A stretch of DNA of 30,534 nucleotides from a virus. Location of the stretch: the IMG/VR virus record IMGVR_UViG_3300027782_002492, positions 1-30,534 of that record, one strand, 5' to 3'. Under the pieces are notes generated by a model that worked only from the letters and a program-made list of their open reading frames with translations, was not told the origin of the DNA and made no database searches. The stretch's first letter is position 1. Every line of letters begins with the position of its first letter. Both the position numbers and the translations under genes were made by a program. Below, one piece after another: positions 20,142 through 27,203 of this stretch.

Positions 20142-21000
20142 ATTTAGCCTCAATGATTCTACTCCATTCAGGCACTCGGTCATATTGATGAACAATAGCG
20201 TGTGGTGTGCCGGTACTTGTACATACCACTCCATCTTTCATAATAGGACTAGGTTCAAGCAAGAATTCACGGAAAGAATCAATCTTTCTAGGGTCAACTG
20301 TTGTACCGCATTGTGCAGCCCAACCTTCTTCACTCATTGTGAATCGTGTAATGTCTTTGTATGGCTTTAGATTCAATAACACATTAAGTCCGGCTTGGTC
20401 AGGACCACCGCCACCAGGAACGTTAGCAGGTGCGCCGCCGCAAGACAAGAAAATGTTTTGCATTAGGTCTAACATTGTTTGGAATTTACCTGCAATGACA
20501 CCAGCATTGTAAATTGGATTCTCTTGCATACGTTCAGCAATCAATGGACCAAACGATAGGTGCATGTTTTGTTTGCCCCAAGGTTCATCCATATAACGTA
20601 GTGATTCGCAAGAAGCAATAATTTCTTTATCGCCAATATTGTTGTCAACCCATGTAGATGGGTTAGATTGAAAAACAACATCTCTTACATCTGTAGTGAT
20701 GATGTATCGATATTGTTCTTTGTTTTGAAGTCTGTTTAAGAAGAATGGAATGTGAGCAAATCTCTCAAGGCAAATATTAAAATTTTCCTTGTTATAAACC
20801 AACTTGTTGTTTTCATCATCACGGCCAAAAGCAAAGATTGTATAGTTGCGTTTAGCTAGTTCTTCTGCTACTTCATAATCTAAGTTATAACATAACATTA
20901 CTTTTAGACCATCGAATCCCGATTGGTCAAGGGAGTTTACCCACGTTTTAATTTTATCATAGTTGTAATTTGTAATACAACCAACCACTATATCTCTCAT
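20134..21000 (-). CDS. Glycosyltransferase-like protein
   Basis: 288 aa. The N-terminal GT-A-type region has DIVVGCITNYNYDKIKTWVNS and a second strand VMLCYNLDYEVAEELAKRN; the acidic site is YRYIITTDVRDVVFQSNPSTW at about residues 97-117, a D-x-x-D form, followed by NPIYNAGVIAGKFQTMLDL and GGGGPDQAGLNVLL. This resembles phage proteins that read as hexosyltransferases, but the family is uncertain. GTGAGG lies upstream of the ATG at 21000, and this is the first gene of the sugar island in transcription order. Confidence 0.72.
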   Translation of the reverse strand: MRDIVVGCITNYNYDKIKTWVNSLDQSGFDGLKVMLCYNLDYEVAEELAKRNYTIFAFGRDDENNKLVYNKENFNICLERFAHIPFFLNRLQNKEQYRYIITTDVRDVVFQSNPSTWVDNNIGDKEIIASCESLRYMDEPWGKQNMHLSFGPLIAERMQENPIYNAGVIAGKFQTMLDLMQNIFLSCGGAPANVPGGGGPDQAGLNVLLNLKPYKDITRFTMSEEGWAAQCGTTVDPRKIDSFREFLLEPSPIMKDGVVCTSTGTPHAIVHQYDRVPEWSRIIEAKYA

Positions 21001-21022
21001 AATAACCTCACGTTTTAAATTA

Positions 21023-21382
21023 TCAATACTTACTCTTTATATATTGTCTAAACTTTTTAAAGTCCTGACCCGGAGTGTCTTTCATATAAGACTGAACCAA
21101 TGTGGAAGTACCATCTTGGCCTGCGCCAGCCTTTGGTAGAATATCTGGCTTAACTTCTTCATGTACACTCTTATGTAGTTTAACACCAGTAACGTCTTGC
21201 ACCATTTTCCAGGCATCTTTATGACGCTTGTTCTTTACGTGGTCATCAAACTTCTTTTTCTGTTCGTCATTGGCTTTCTGTTTGAACTTAATCAACTCCA
21301 TAATGCCTATGTTACCAGCGTATGCAGCTTCGGTCAACTGCTTTCTGGTTTCACGAACCTTCTTTATTGCATTAATGCTCAT
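21023..21382 (-). CDS. Small conserved phage protein with possible head-protease site
   Basis: 119 aa, basic and helical. A pattern I recall from aquatic T4-like phages is present: AAYAGNIGIMELIKF, a Lys-rich region with KHVKNKRHKDAWKMVQ-type sequence (here VKNKRHKDAWKMVQDVTGV), and a C-terminal GQDFKKFRQYIKSKY. R-K-Q-L-T-E18 precedes AAYAGN, so it too could be cut after L-T-E by a prohead protease. AGAGG is 5 nt from the ATG. Function unknown. Confidence 0.8.
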   Translation of the reverse strand: MSINAIKKVRETRKQLTEAAYAGNIGIMELIKFKQKANDEQKKKFDDHVKNKRHKDAWKMVQDVTGVKLHKSVHEEVKPDILPKAGAGQDGTSTLVQSYMKDTPGQDFKKFRQYIKSKY

Positions 21383-21383
21383 C

Positions 21384-21665
21384 TTAACCTCTGGTTAGAT
21401 TTAAAATCTTTTGAATTTGTGCTTCTAAAATAGGCTTACGATTTGGCCATTTGATAACTGGTTGTTCTGCGGTCTTCAAAAGGTTTGTTAAGAAAGGCAT
21501 AATAATCTTTTCTACTTGTTGCAAGCGAACTTTATATTCCTCTACAGTTTCATCTTTCTCAGCAATAATCGCATTATATTCTTCTTCATCTACTGCGGTA
21601 AAACCAAAATCATCATCGCCATATTCGGCCATAATTTTACTAATGTCATATTTTATATCAGCCAT
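21384..21665 (-). CDS. Small conserved T4-like phage protein, unknown function
   Basis: 93 aa, acidic N-terminus (YGDDDFGFTAVDEEEYNA) followed by a helical part (EEYKVRLQQVEKIIMPFLTN) and a conserved ending VIKWPNRKPILEAQI plus ILNLTRG. The combination IMPFL, IKWPNR and LTRG recurs in aquatic T4-like genomes. No enzyme motif. Its ATG overlaps the ligase-like stop by one base (TAATG), with GGAG 6 nt upstream, so it is translated with that gene. Function unknown. Confidence 0.82.
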   Translation of the reverse strand: MADIKYDISKIMAEYGDDDFGFTAVDEEEYNAIIAEKDETVEEYKVRLQQVEKIIMPFLTNLLKTAEQPVIKWPNRKPILEAQIQKILNLTRG

Positions 21666-22897
21666 TATTTACTCCAGTTCTTGGCAGCGTTAAAGTTTTG
21701 ATGAGCGAATTCTAAACGGTCAATTAACTTCAAAGCACCGCCTGAAAGTTTATCTACACAAACAAATCCCTCAGGACCCGTTACTTTGAAACCATCATCT
21801 GTACGAACAAATGTATCTACTGAAGACTTGATTGTTTCCAACTTACGGACAATCATAACTTTAGCATCAACAATATCATTCATCAAATCAAAAATTAATT
21901 TTAATTGACCTGCATTACCACGGAAGAAACGCATAACTTCAGTCTTTTCACCAATACGTTTCTTCTTTGTGTCTTCTTTCTTGGCAGCCAAGATTTCTTT
22001 ATTCAAACGGTCTTCAATCCAACGAATCAATTGTACTGTATGTTGTTGAGTGTCTTTAATGTGTTCGCCTGCACGGACTTTGGTATTGTTAAAAGTCTTA
22101 ATGTACAAGTTAAATGTTTCGTTAGTAGAAATTCTATTCAACACGGCAGGATTAATTGATTGGAATATTTTGCCAGCAGTTGAAAGAATATCTGTTAGTT
22201 CTCTTGTTTCTTTATCAGTAAATGTTGCGGTGCCTGAAGCATCTACAAACGAAGCATCACGGAACCAAACATCTTTAGTTTGCGTAAAATTACCAACATC
22301 TATATTGAATGATGCACGTAATGAGTCCATCGATTTACCATTATATGTGGTGTGAAATACAATACCCATCTGAGCAGCCATCATCTTTTTGGCCATTACT
22401 GAATCGGAAGGCACAGCATAAACAATAGTGTTTGGTTGAAAGGTGATGTATGATTGTCCATCAATAGTCTTGCTATCAAGGTCACCTTTACTAAACATCA
22501 TGTCGCCTTGAATGATACCTTTGATTCCAAGTTTTGGTAAGAAAGCCAATGCGACTTTCAACTTATCATTCAGACCAGGATTTGGATGGTTCTTATCAAT
22601 ATCATCATTTGTATAATTCAGTTTACCTTCTTTATTGAAGACTGATTTAGTACCAACAAAGAACTTCCCATTATCTGGATTGGTACCACAGATAATGGCA
22701 GGTGCACCATCCCACTTTGTGGTAATGTTGGTTTTATTTGAAGAATGGCCGGCCAACATATCACGCAAAGAACGTAGAAAGTTAATAGAGTCTCTAGCGC
22801 CATTAACACCATTATTCAGGACATTGTCCTCAAGGTGTTCTAGGTGAAGATTAGCACCTTCTTTGGATGCTTCTGATAAAAATTGTGTGAAGTTCAT
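21665..22897 (-). CDS. DUF6267-like protein with nucleotidyltransferase/ligase motifs and capsid-targeting-like N-terminus
   Basis: 410 aa from the ATG at 22897 (one base after the previous stop). I recognise the family pattern (HLEHLEDNVLNNGVNGARD, then TKWDGAPAIICGTN), usually annotated as unknown. Sequence inspection shows an order like that of ATP-dependent RNA/DNA ligases: K61-W-D-G (motif I, K-x-D-G, covalent lysine), GTKS with K84 about 23 residues later (Ia-like), IIQGD at 129-132 (motif III-like), PEGFV with E376 (motif IV) and ALKLIDR with K390 (motif V). The distance between motifs III and IV is long, implying an insertion. The N-terminus MNFTQFLSE matches the capsid-targeting-like motif, predicting a cut after E9. 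Ligase activity is inference. Confidence 0.78.
   Translation of the reverse strand: MNFTQFLSEASKEGANLHLEHLEDNVLNNGVNGARDSINFLRSLRDMLAGHSSNKTNITTKWDGAPAIICGTNPDNGKFFVGTKSVFNKEGKLNYTNDDIDKNHPNPGLNDKLKVALAFLPKLGIKGIIQGDMMFSKGDLDSKTIDGQSYITFQPNTIVYAVPSDSVMAKKMMAAQMGIVFHTTYNGKSMDSLRASFNIDVGNFTQTKDVWFRDASFVDASGTATFTDKETRELTDILSTAGKIFQSINPAVLNRISTNETFNLYIKTFNNTKVRAGEHIKDTQQHTVQLIRWIEDRLNKEILAAKKEDTKKKRIGEKTEVMRFFRGNAGQLKLIFDLMNDIVDAKVMIVRKLETIKSSVDTFVRTDDGFKVTGPEGFVCVDKLSGGALKLIDRLEFAHQNFNAAKNWSK
22871..22897 (-). other. Capsid-targeting-like peptide (MNFTQFLSE) on the ligase-like protein
   Basis: Encodes residues 1-9. Same F-x-[E/Q]-F-L-S-E core as the fusion protein at 14600-14626, in a protein with no other resemblance to it; predicted cut after E9. 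Confidence 0.55.
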
Positions 22898-22898
22898 G

Positions 22899-24020
22899 TT
22901 AGTATAATTTTCCAAACGGCCCAAACTGACTACCTTTTTTCTGTGCTAAAAAACACATGTCAGTTAAAAGATTGTCTCTTTCTTCTTTTTTCATTTCAGA
23001 AATATTATATAAAAAATTTAATTGCATTAATTTAGAATTTGCTGTGTGTGGTTCAAGAGTAAAAACTTTTTGCATGTTGGAAATAAATTCATCTTCATTT
23101 TTTATACCAGTGTCAACATTTGCAGCTGAAATTGAAGCATATACTTTCTTAGCATATTTTAAAGATGTATCATCGTTAAATTCTGCACCGGTCATTGGAT
23201 ATTCTTTATGATTGTTTTTGAAAGGTATTTTATAATCTTTTAATAATTTTGCTAACAAGTCTAATGGTGTTTTACCTAAACGAGCTTTAGTTCCAGCAGA
23301 AGATGTGGGTTCAAATTTTAAATTATTATAACCTGATGTGCTATTTGCTTTAATTTGAAAATCATATTTTACACCACCACCATCTACAATAATTCTTGTA
23401 TCTTGTGTTGCAAATTGTGTCCCATTTTTCAAACTCAACGGACACTTCATAGATGAGATATTAAAATTATAATTTTTCTTATCGGGAAAATCATCTTCAT
23501 TAATATTCACTTCTTCATATTTAGCTTCTTTACCAGAAATTAATTTTAAAGAAACACCAACAAGTCTACGTTGTTTGTATAAAGTCCTCATAAGAGCATT
23601 TAACTCTAACAAACTGGAAACTTTTCCGTCTTCTATTACTTTTTTAATGTCTGAAATAACTTTTCGTTCATCTTGAATACACCAAATATCAGCAGGATCC
23701 CATGAGTCTTTTTTAGAAATTTTAAACTTTGCACGAACCAATTCTGTAATAAAATCCATAAATCCACCATCTCTATTGAATTCTGTAAACTTAGCTGATG
23801 AAAATTCTTTAAACATTGTTTTCTGTTGAGCATAAAAAGCTTTTAGCCATTCAGCATTTATTGCTGGATATATTTCTACCAACTCCTTATATTTTTTATC
23901 TTTTACAATATCTTCTGGACTATTGTATTTTTGATTGTCATTTAGTACTCTGCGAAAAATCCACGCAGAACCTAGTTCTTGCATCCTTGTTAATTCAGCT
24001 GCTGAATAAGATTTAGCCAT
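22899..24020 (-). CDS. Unrecognised phage protein, possible nuclease fold
   Basis: 373 aa, soluble, Lys-rich. I do not recognise it with confidence. Visible features are a helical N-terminus (AAELTRMQELGSAWIFRRVL), a DSWDPADIWCIQ segment with D111, LLELNALMRTLYKQ, and VGVSLKLISG with K159, followed by KYEEVNINEDDF. The order acidic residue, then a beta-strand ending in S-L-K, recalls the D...(E/S)xK core of PD-(D/E)xK nucleases, but the middle Glu is missing, so this is tentative. CGGAG lies 7 nt before the ATG and a late-promoter-like element lies just upstream. It is directly followed by the ligase-like gene, suggesting a functional pair. Confidence 0.75.
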   Translation of the reverse strand: MAKSYSAAELTRMQELGSAWIFRRVLNDNQKYNSPEDIVKDKKYKELVEIYPAINAEWLKAFYAQQKTMFKEFSSAKFTEFNRDGGFMDFITELVRAKFKISKKDSWDPADIWCIQDERKVISDIKKVIEDGKVSSLLELNALMRTLYKQRRLVGVSLKLISGKEAKYEEVNINEDDFPDKKNYNFNISSMKCPLSLKNGTQFATQDTRIIVDGGGVKYDFQIKANSTSGYNNLKFEPTSSAGTKARLGKTPLDLLAKLLKDYKIPFKNNHKEYPMTGAEFNDDTSLKYAKKVYASISAANVDTGIKNEDEFISNMQKVFTLEPHTANSKLMQLNFLYNISEMKKEERDNLLTDMCFLAQKKGSQFGPFGKLY

Positions 24021-24044
24021 ATAAACACTCCGATTGTTATTAAG

Positions 24045-24052
24045 TATTTATG
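24045..24052 (-). promoter_or_regulatory. Late-promoter-like element CATAAATA upstream of 22899-24020
   Basis: One mismatch to TATAAATA, with a short leader of about 18-20 nt containing CGGAG before the ATG at 24020. It lies in the 41-nt gap, one of the longer gaps here. A TTGACA (24077-24072) with a poor -10 (TAGCAT) at 17 nt also lies here, so the site might be used early instead. Confidence 0.45.
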
Positions 24053-24061
24053 CTACATCAT

Positions 24062-25180
24062 TTATCGAATAATGTCAATCTCTTTATCACCTGTCCAAAC
24101 TTCTGTCTCATTTCTGATACGACCTTCAGAGGTCAAGGTTTCGAATCGATTTGCAGCCTTCTTCCTCCACCAGTCAATTACGTTCTCCAGGTGGAATTTA
24201 TCGTAGTTTTCCTTGTCTGGAATCAATTTATCTGTTCGTCCCATCACTACATCCGCAAAGTTGCTAAAACCATAGTTGGATGCGTAATAACGCTTCTTCT
24301 CAGTAAGAGATAGTGCGTTAGTAATTGTTTGTTGAAACCCAGCGTATTCTGGCTCACCTTTCAATGCCTGTTTAGTGAGACTGATAATCCTGTTGGAGAT
24401 TTTCAGTTTGCGACTAGAAGCATCAGCAGGTACAATCTCACCGAGGGCAGACTCAACGTAGTTCTTAATGTCATCATAAGGTTTGCCGTGCATCATCGGC
24501 AAAAAATCAGAATCCGTTAGTCCCTTGAATCTTAGATAAGGTTTCATACCATCATACTGTGATGATGATTTGGACGTGCCATAGAGACTTGTGGTCTCAA
24601 ATAGACACGTATTCATATCATACTTGGCGTTCAACTTCTCACGCACCCAATGTGAACAACAGATAGCGGCAAGTAATTTACCGCCAAGGTAATTATACCC
24701 AAATGGTTGAGCAGGCACAATAACAAAACCCATAATTGAAGTATTGTTAAAGTGTTTGCCGCCATTAGGTACTTGAGTGAATACACCGCCAAGCATTTCA
24801 TTTCTTGGTTTCATATTGATAACTGGTGAACCAAGGCGAATGAAACCAACCCACTTTTTAGAAGTCTTTTCCCAAACAGCCAATCTCAAACAACGGCCAG
24901 GAATACTGGTCATGTTTGAGTGAGATGAAATCATATTCAAGTAAATGTCCCAAGTATCTTGAGGCAGTTCAATGAGTTCAAAGTCCATGTCATTAGGATG
25001 CATGGTAAAATCAGAGAACAAGTCTTCTTCAGGTCCCATGCCAGGCAGAGTAAACGGCCTGTCTGATAATGAATTCAACTTTTGGTCACGAATGTAATCA
25101 TCAATTCGGCCAAAGCGGTCAAAATAATTAGAGAAGATGGTGGCACAATAAAGGCCTTGTTCTTTAGTTAGTTTTTGCAT
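24062..25180 (-). CDS. DUF4338-like protein (distant DruA resemblance)
   Basis: 372 aa from the ATG at 25180; the TTG-initiated longer frame overlaps the upstream gene. The core at about residues 110-240 has WVGFIRLGSPVINMKPRNEM, then GFVIVPAQPFGYNYLGGKLLAA, a CSHWVREKLNAKYD helix, LFETTSLYGTSKSSSQYDG and YLRFKGLTDSDFLP. The order VP-strand, L-A helix, ETT/ETF strand, GT-x-Y and G-T matches the DUF4338 pattern, whose best-known member is DruA of the Druantia antiphage system. Phage versions are known only as hypothetical proteins. The N-terminal 100 residues (start QKLTKEQGLYCATIF) are not recognised. No Shine-Dalgarno sequence is visible; it is probably coupled to the membrane gene upstream, one base away. 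Confidence 0.7.
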   Translation of the reverse strand: MQKLTKEQGLYCATIFSNYFDRFGRIDDYIRDQKLNSLSDRPFTLPGMGPEEDLFSDFTMHPNDMDFELIELPQDTWDIYLNMISSHSNMTSIPGRCLRLAVWEKTSKKWVGFIRLGSPVINMKPRNEMLGGVFTQVPNGGKHFNNTSIMGFVIVPAQPFGYNYLGGKLLAAICCSHWVREKLNAKYDMNTCLFETTSLYGTSKSSSQYDGMKPYLRFKGLTDSDFLPMMHGKPYDDIKNYVESALGEIVPADASSRKLKISNRIISLTKQALKGEPEYAGFQQTITNALSLTEKKRYYASNYGFSNFADVVMGRTDKLIPDKENYDKFHLENVIDWWRKKAANRFETLTSEGRIRNETEVWTGDKEIDIIR

Positions 25181-25181
25181 T

Positions 25182-25532
25182 TTAAATAATGTGTTTCGCA
25201 AGTACCATTAAACTCAACCAAGTCCACATAGTGTTGAAACCTACAAGAGTTGGCAATAATTTCTTGTTTGAAGCCCAAATCAAAGTTAGACTTGTAATCA
25301 ACGTCAACCAATACAACCACCAAATTTGAATACCGAAGATTAGACCTGGAATAATGATAATGGCTTTTGCCAACCAACTAACAAACTCTACGGTGTTGTA
25401 GTCTGTCCAATATTCTTTGGTGAACCACATACCATAACATTCTTTGACTTTAGCCCAACCAATGTGTGTATAAGACACACCAATTAGAATAGCCCATACA
25501 CCAACCGCAAATATTATTTGTAAATCACTCAT
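25182..25532 (-). CDS. Small membrane protein of unknown function
   Basis: 116 aa with about four hydrophobic segments: residues 5-25 (QIIFAVGVWAILIGVSYTHI), 50-68 (FVSWLAKAIIIIPGLIFGI), 70-87 (WWLYWLTLITSLTLIWA) and 94-113 (LVGFNTMWTWLSLMVLA). A charged loop between the first two has WAKVKECYGMWFTKEYW. No family recognised. It starts with the overlap ATGA at the helicase stop, with GAGGGG 8 nt upstream, so it is translated with gp41. A membrane protein inside the replication group might attach replication to the membrane or alter the host envelope; both are speculation. Confidence 0.8.
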   Translation of the reverse strand: MSDLQIIFAVGVWAILIGVSYTHIGWAKVKECYGMWFTKEYWTDYNTVEFVSWLAKAIIIIPGLIFGIQIWWLYWLTLITSLTLIWASNKKLLPTLVGFNTMWTWLSLMVLAKHII

Positions 25533-26932
25533 ACTTTAAACCCCTCAAATTTTTTCTTACCAAATTTATTTTCACGATTACCAAATGTGTTGATTGGTTT
25601 ATCGTCTTGTACTTGTCCCGAATCTACAATGTCTTGTTGTGCGGATTGCTCAGCATCATATAGTTTCATCTTAGAACGGTCAACACCAATAACAAATCGT
25701 TTATAGATGTTAGGATCACCATAACGATTTTTCAATTGTTTCACCATCAACTGATTCAACTGTTCAAGTTCTTCAGTACTAATCAACGCAAACATAAAGT
25801 CGGCAGTTGCAGGCAGACCAAACGATTCAGAAGTATCTTCCAAACCAACGTCTGTATTACTAAAACCTGAACGAGTTGTCTGTGTAGCAGAAACAATCGG
25901 TACATTAAATTCAACCGCAAGTCCACGGAGTTCTTCAGCAATGGCCTTGATGTAACTATAAGAGTTAACGTTAGCACCAGGTTTAATACGAGATGAAGCA
26001 CAAATATTTAAATAATCAATAAAAATAATTTGCGGTTGAAAATTCTTCTTCAAATGCAGTTCATTCAGTAAAGAACGGAAGTGCAATGAATTTGCAGAGG
26101 CAGTTGGATATTCTTTGATAATCAACTTGCCGTGTGTTTTACTTTTGAGTGTGTCAAATTTACGGTCATAATCACTCTTGGTCATAGAATGTAAATCATT
26201 CATAGACACATTCAACAAGTTCGCATCGATACGTTCAGCGATACGTTCTTCTGCCATTTCTAATGTGATGTAAAGAACATTTTGGCCTTGTGACAGACAC
26301 GAAGCCGCAACGTGACACATAAACATGGATTTACCAACGCCGGTACCAGCAAGACAAATATTCAATGTTTTGTTTGGCAAGCCGCCTTTTGTAATCTTGT
26401 TTAATAGGTCAATGTCGAATGGGATTCTAGATTCTTGTTTATGGTAAAAGTCGAAACGGGAACTAGAATCATTGATATAGTCGTGACCAACGTTACTATC
26501 AAAAGAAACACCAAGCGCATTTGAAAGGAGCTTTGGGATTTCTCCCTTGCTTTTTGTAGATTTAGTATCATCAAGAATCGATACAGATTCCATGATAGCA
26601 TTATATATCGCCTTGTCCTGACAGAACTTTTCAGTTTGTTCCACCAACCATTGTTGTTCGGTTGGTTCTTTTTTGTTATGATTGATTTCATCCAACAGAT
26701 TTAAAGCACCCTTGACCTCAACATCATTCAATGATTTGGAATCTGTAAGGTCAATAACGAGTGCCTCATGGGTTGGAAGCGTTTTATATTTGTTGATAAA
26801 TTCGGACACAAGGTTGAAGACAATCTTCTCCTTGTTGTCCGAAAAATAATCTACATGAATAAACGGTAATACTTTTCTGGTATATTCCTCAGAATAAACG
26901 AGGTTTTTCAGAATCGTTGTTTCTAGTTTCAT
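25529..26932 (-). CDS. 41: Replicative DNA helicase (T4 gp41-like, DnaB family)
   Basis: 467 aa hexameric 5'-3' helicase that unwinds the fork and works with primase gp61. It aligns with T4 gp41 along its length: the N-terminal VLPFIHVDYFSDNKEKIVFN, then IPFDIDLLNKITKGG, Walker A AGTGVGKS at 195-202, VLYITLEMAEERIAERIDAN, LRSLLNELHLKKNF-type segment, Walker B IIFIDYLNIC, and ESFGLPATADFMFALI with LKNRYGD. The ATG at 26932 gives the same N-terminal register as T4; the open frame continues to 26995 without better support. It overlaps the gp40-position gene by 44 nt, the longest ordinary overlap here. Confidence 0.96.
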   Translation of the reverse strand: MKLETTILKNLVYSEEYTRKVLPFIHVDYFSDNKEKIVFNLVSEFINKYKTLPTHEALVIDLTDSKSLNDVEVKGALNLLDEINHNKKEPTEQQWLVEQTEKFCQDKAIYNAIMESVSILDDTKSTKSKGEIPKLLSNALGVSFDSNVGHDYINDSSSRFDFYHKQESRIPFDIDLLNKITKGGLPNKTLNICLAGTGVGKSMFMCHVAASCLSQGQNVLYITLEMAEERIAERIDANLLNVSMNDLHSMTKSDYDRKFDTLKSKTHGKLIIKEYPTASANSLHFRSLLNELHLKKNFQPQIIFIDYLNICASSRIKPGANVNSYSYIKAIAEELRGLAVEFNVPIVSATQTTRSGFSNTDVGLEDTSESFGLPATADFMFALISTEELEQLNQLMVKQLKNRYGDPNIYKRFVIGVDRSKMKLYDAEQSAQQDIVDSGQVQDDKPINTFGNRENKFGKKKFEGFKV

Positions 26933-27203
26933 CTTGTACTTTTGCCAATAATATGTGTGATAGGATATTTCCCATGAGTATACTAAAAACCTCATCAGAA
27001 GTCAAGTCATCTATGTCATGTTCACCTGGATATACGATAGTGTAACCGAATTGCAAACGAGGTACTGGACCAGAATCATCCACCCTAACCTTATTGTAAT
27101 GGTATACTACGCCACGGTAATCTGGCGATAGTACCTCTACGCCGGTGATTTCAGAATTTTTAAAATCTATGAATCTAAAATCTTTATTCTCCGTCAGCGT
27201 CAT
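26889..27203 (-). CDS. Conserved protein in the T4 gene 40 position (head-vertex chaperone-like)
   Basis: 104 aa. In T4, gene 40 (head-vertex assembly chaperone) lies between uvsX and 41, as this gene does. The protein has a beta-rich start (DFRFIDFKNSEITGVEVL, VVYHYNKVRVDD, LQFGYTIVYPG) and a C-terminal acidic/helical part (SDEVFSILMGNILSHILLAKVQ). I see no residue pattern that proves homology to gp40, so the name is by position. I chose the ATG at 27203 because GGGAG is 6 nt upstream; this overlaps the uvsX stop by 20 nt. The 3' end overlaps gene 41 by 44 nt. Confidence 0.7.
   Translation of the reverse strand: MTLTENKDFRFIDFKNSEITGVEVLSPDYRGVVYHYNKVRVDDSGPVPRLQFGYTIVYPGEHDIDDLTSDEVFSILMGNILSHILLAKVQDETRNNDSEKPRLF

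Noticed and set aside
24062-25180. A Druantia-type defence system
   Set aside because: Only one DUF4338-like gene is present; the large helicase DruE and other components are absent from the neighbourhood, so no defence system is claimed.
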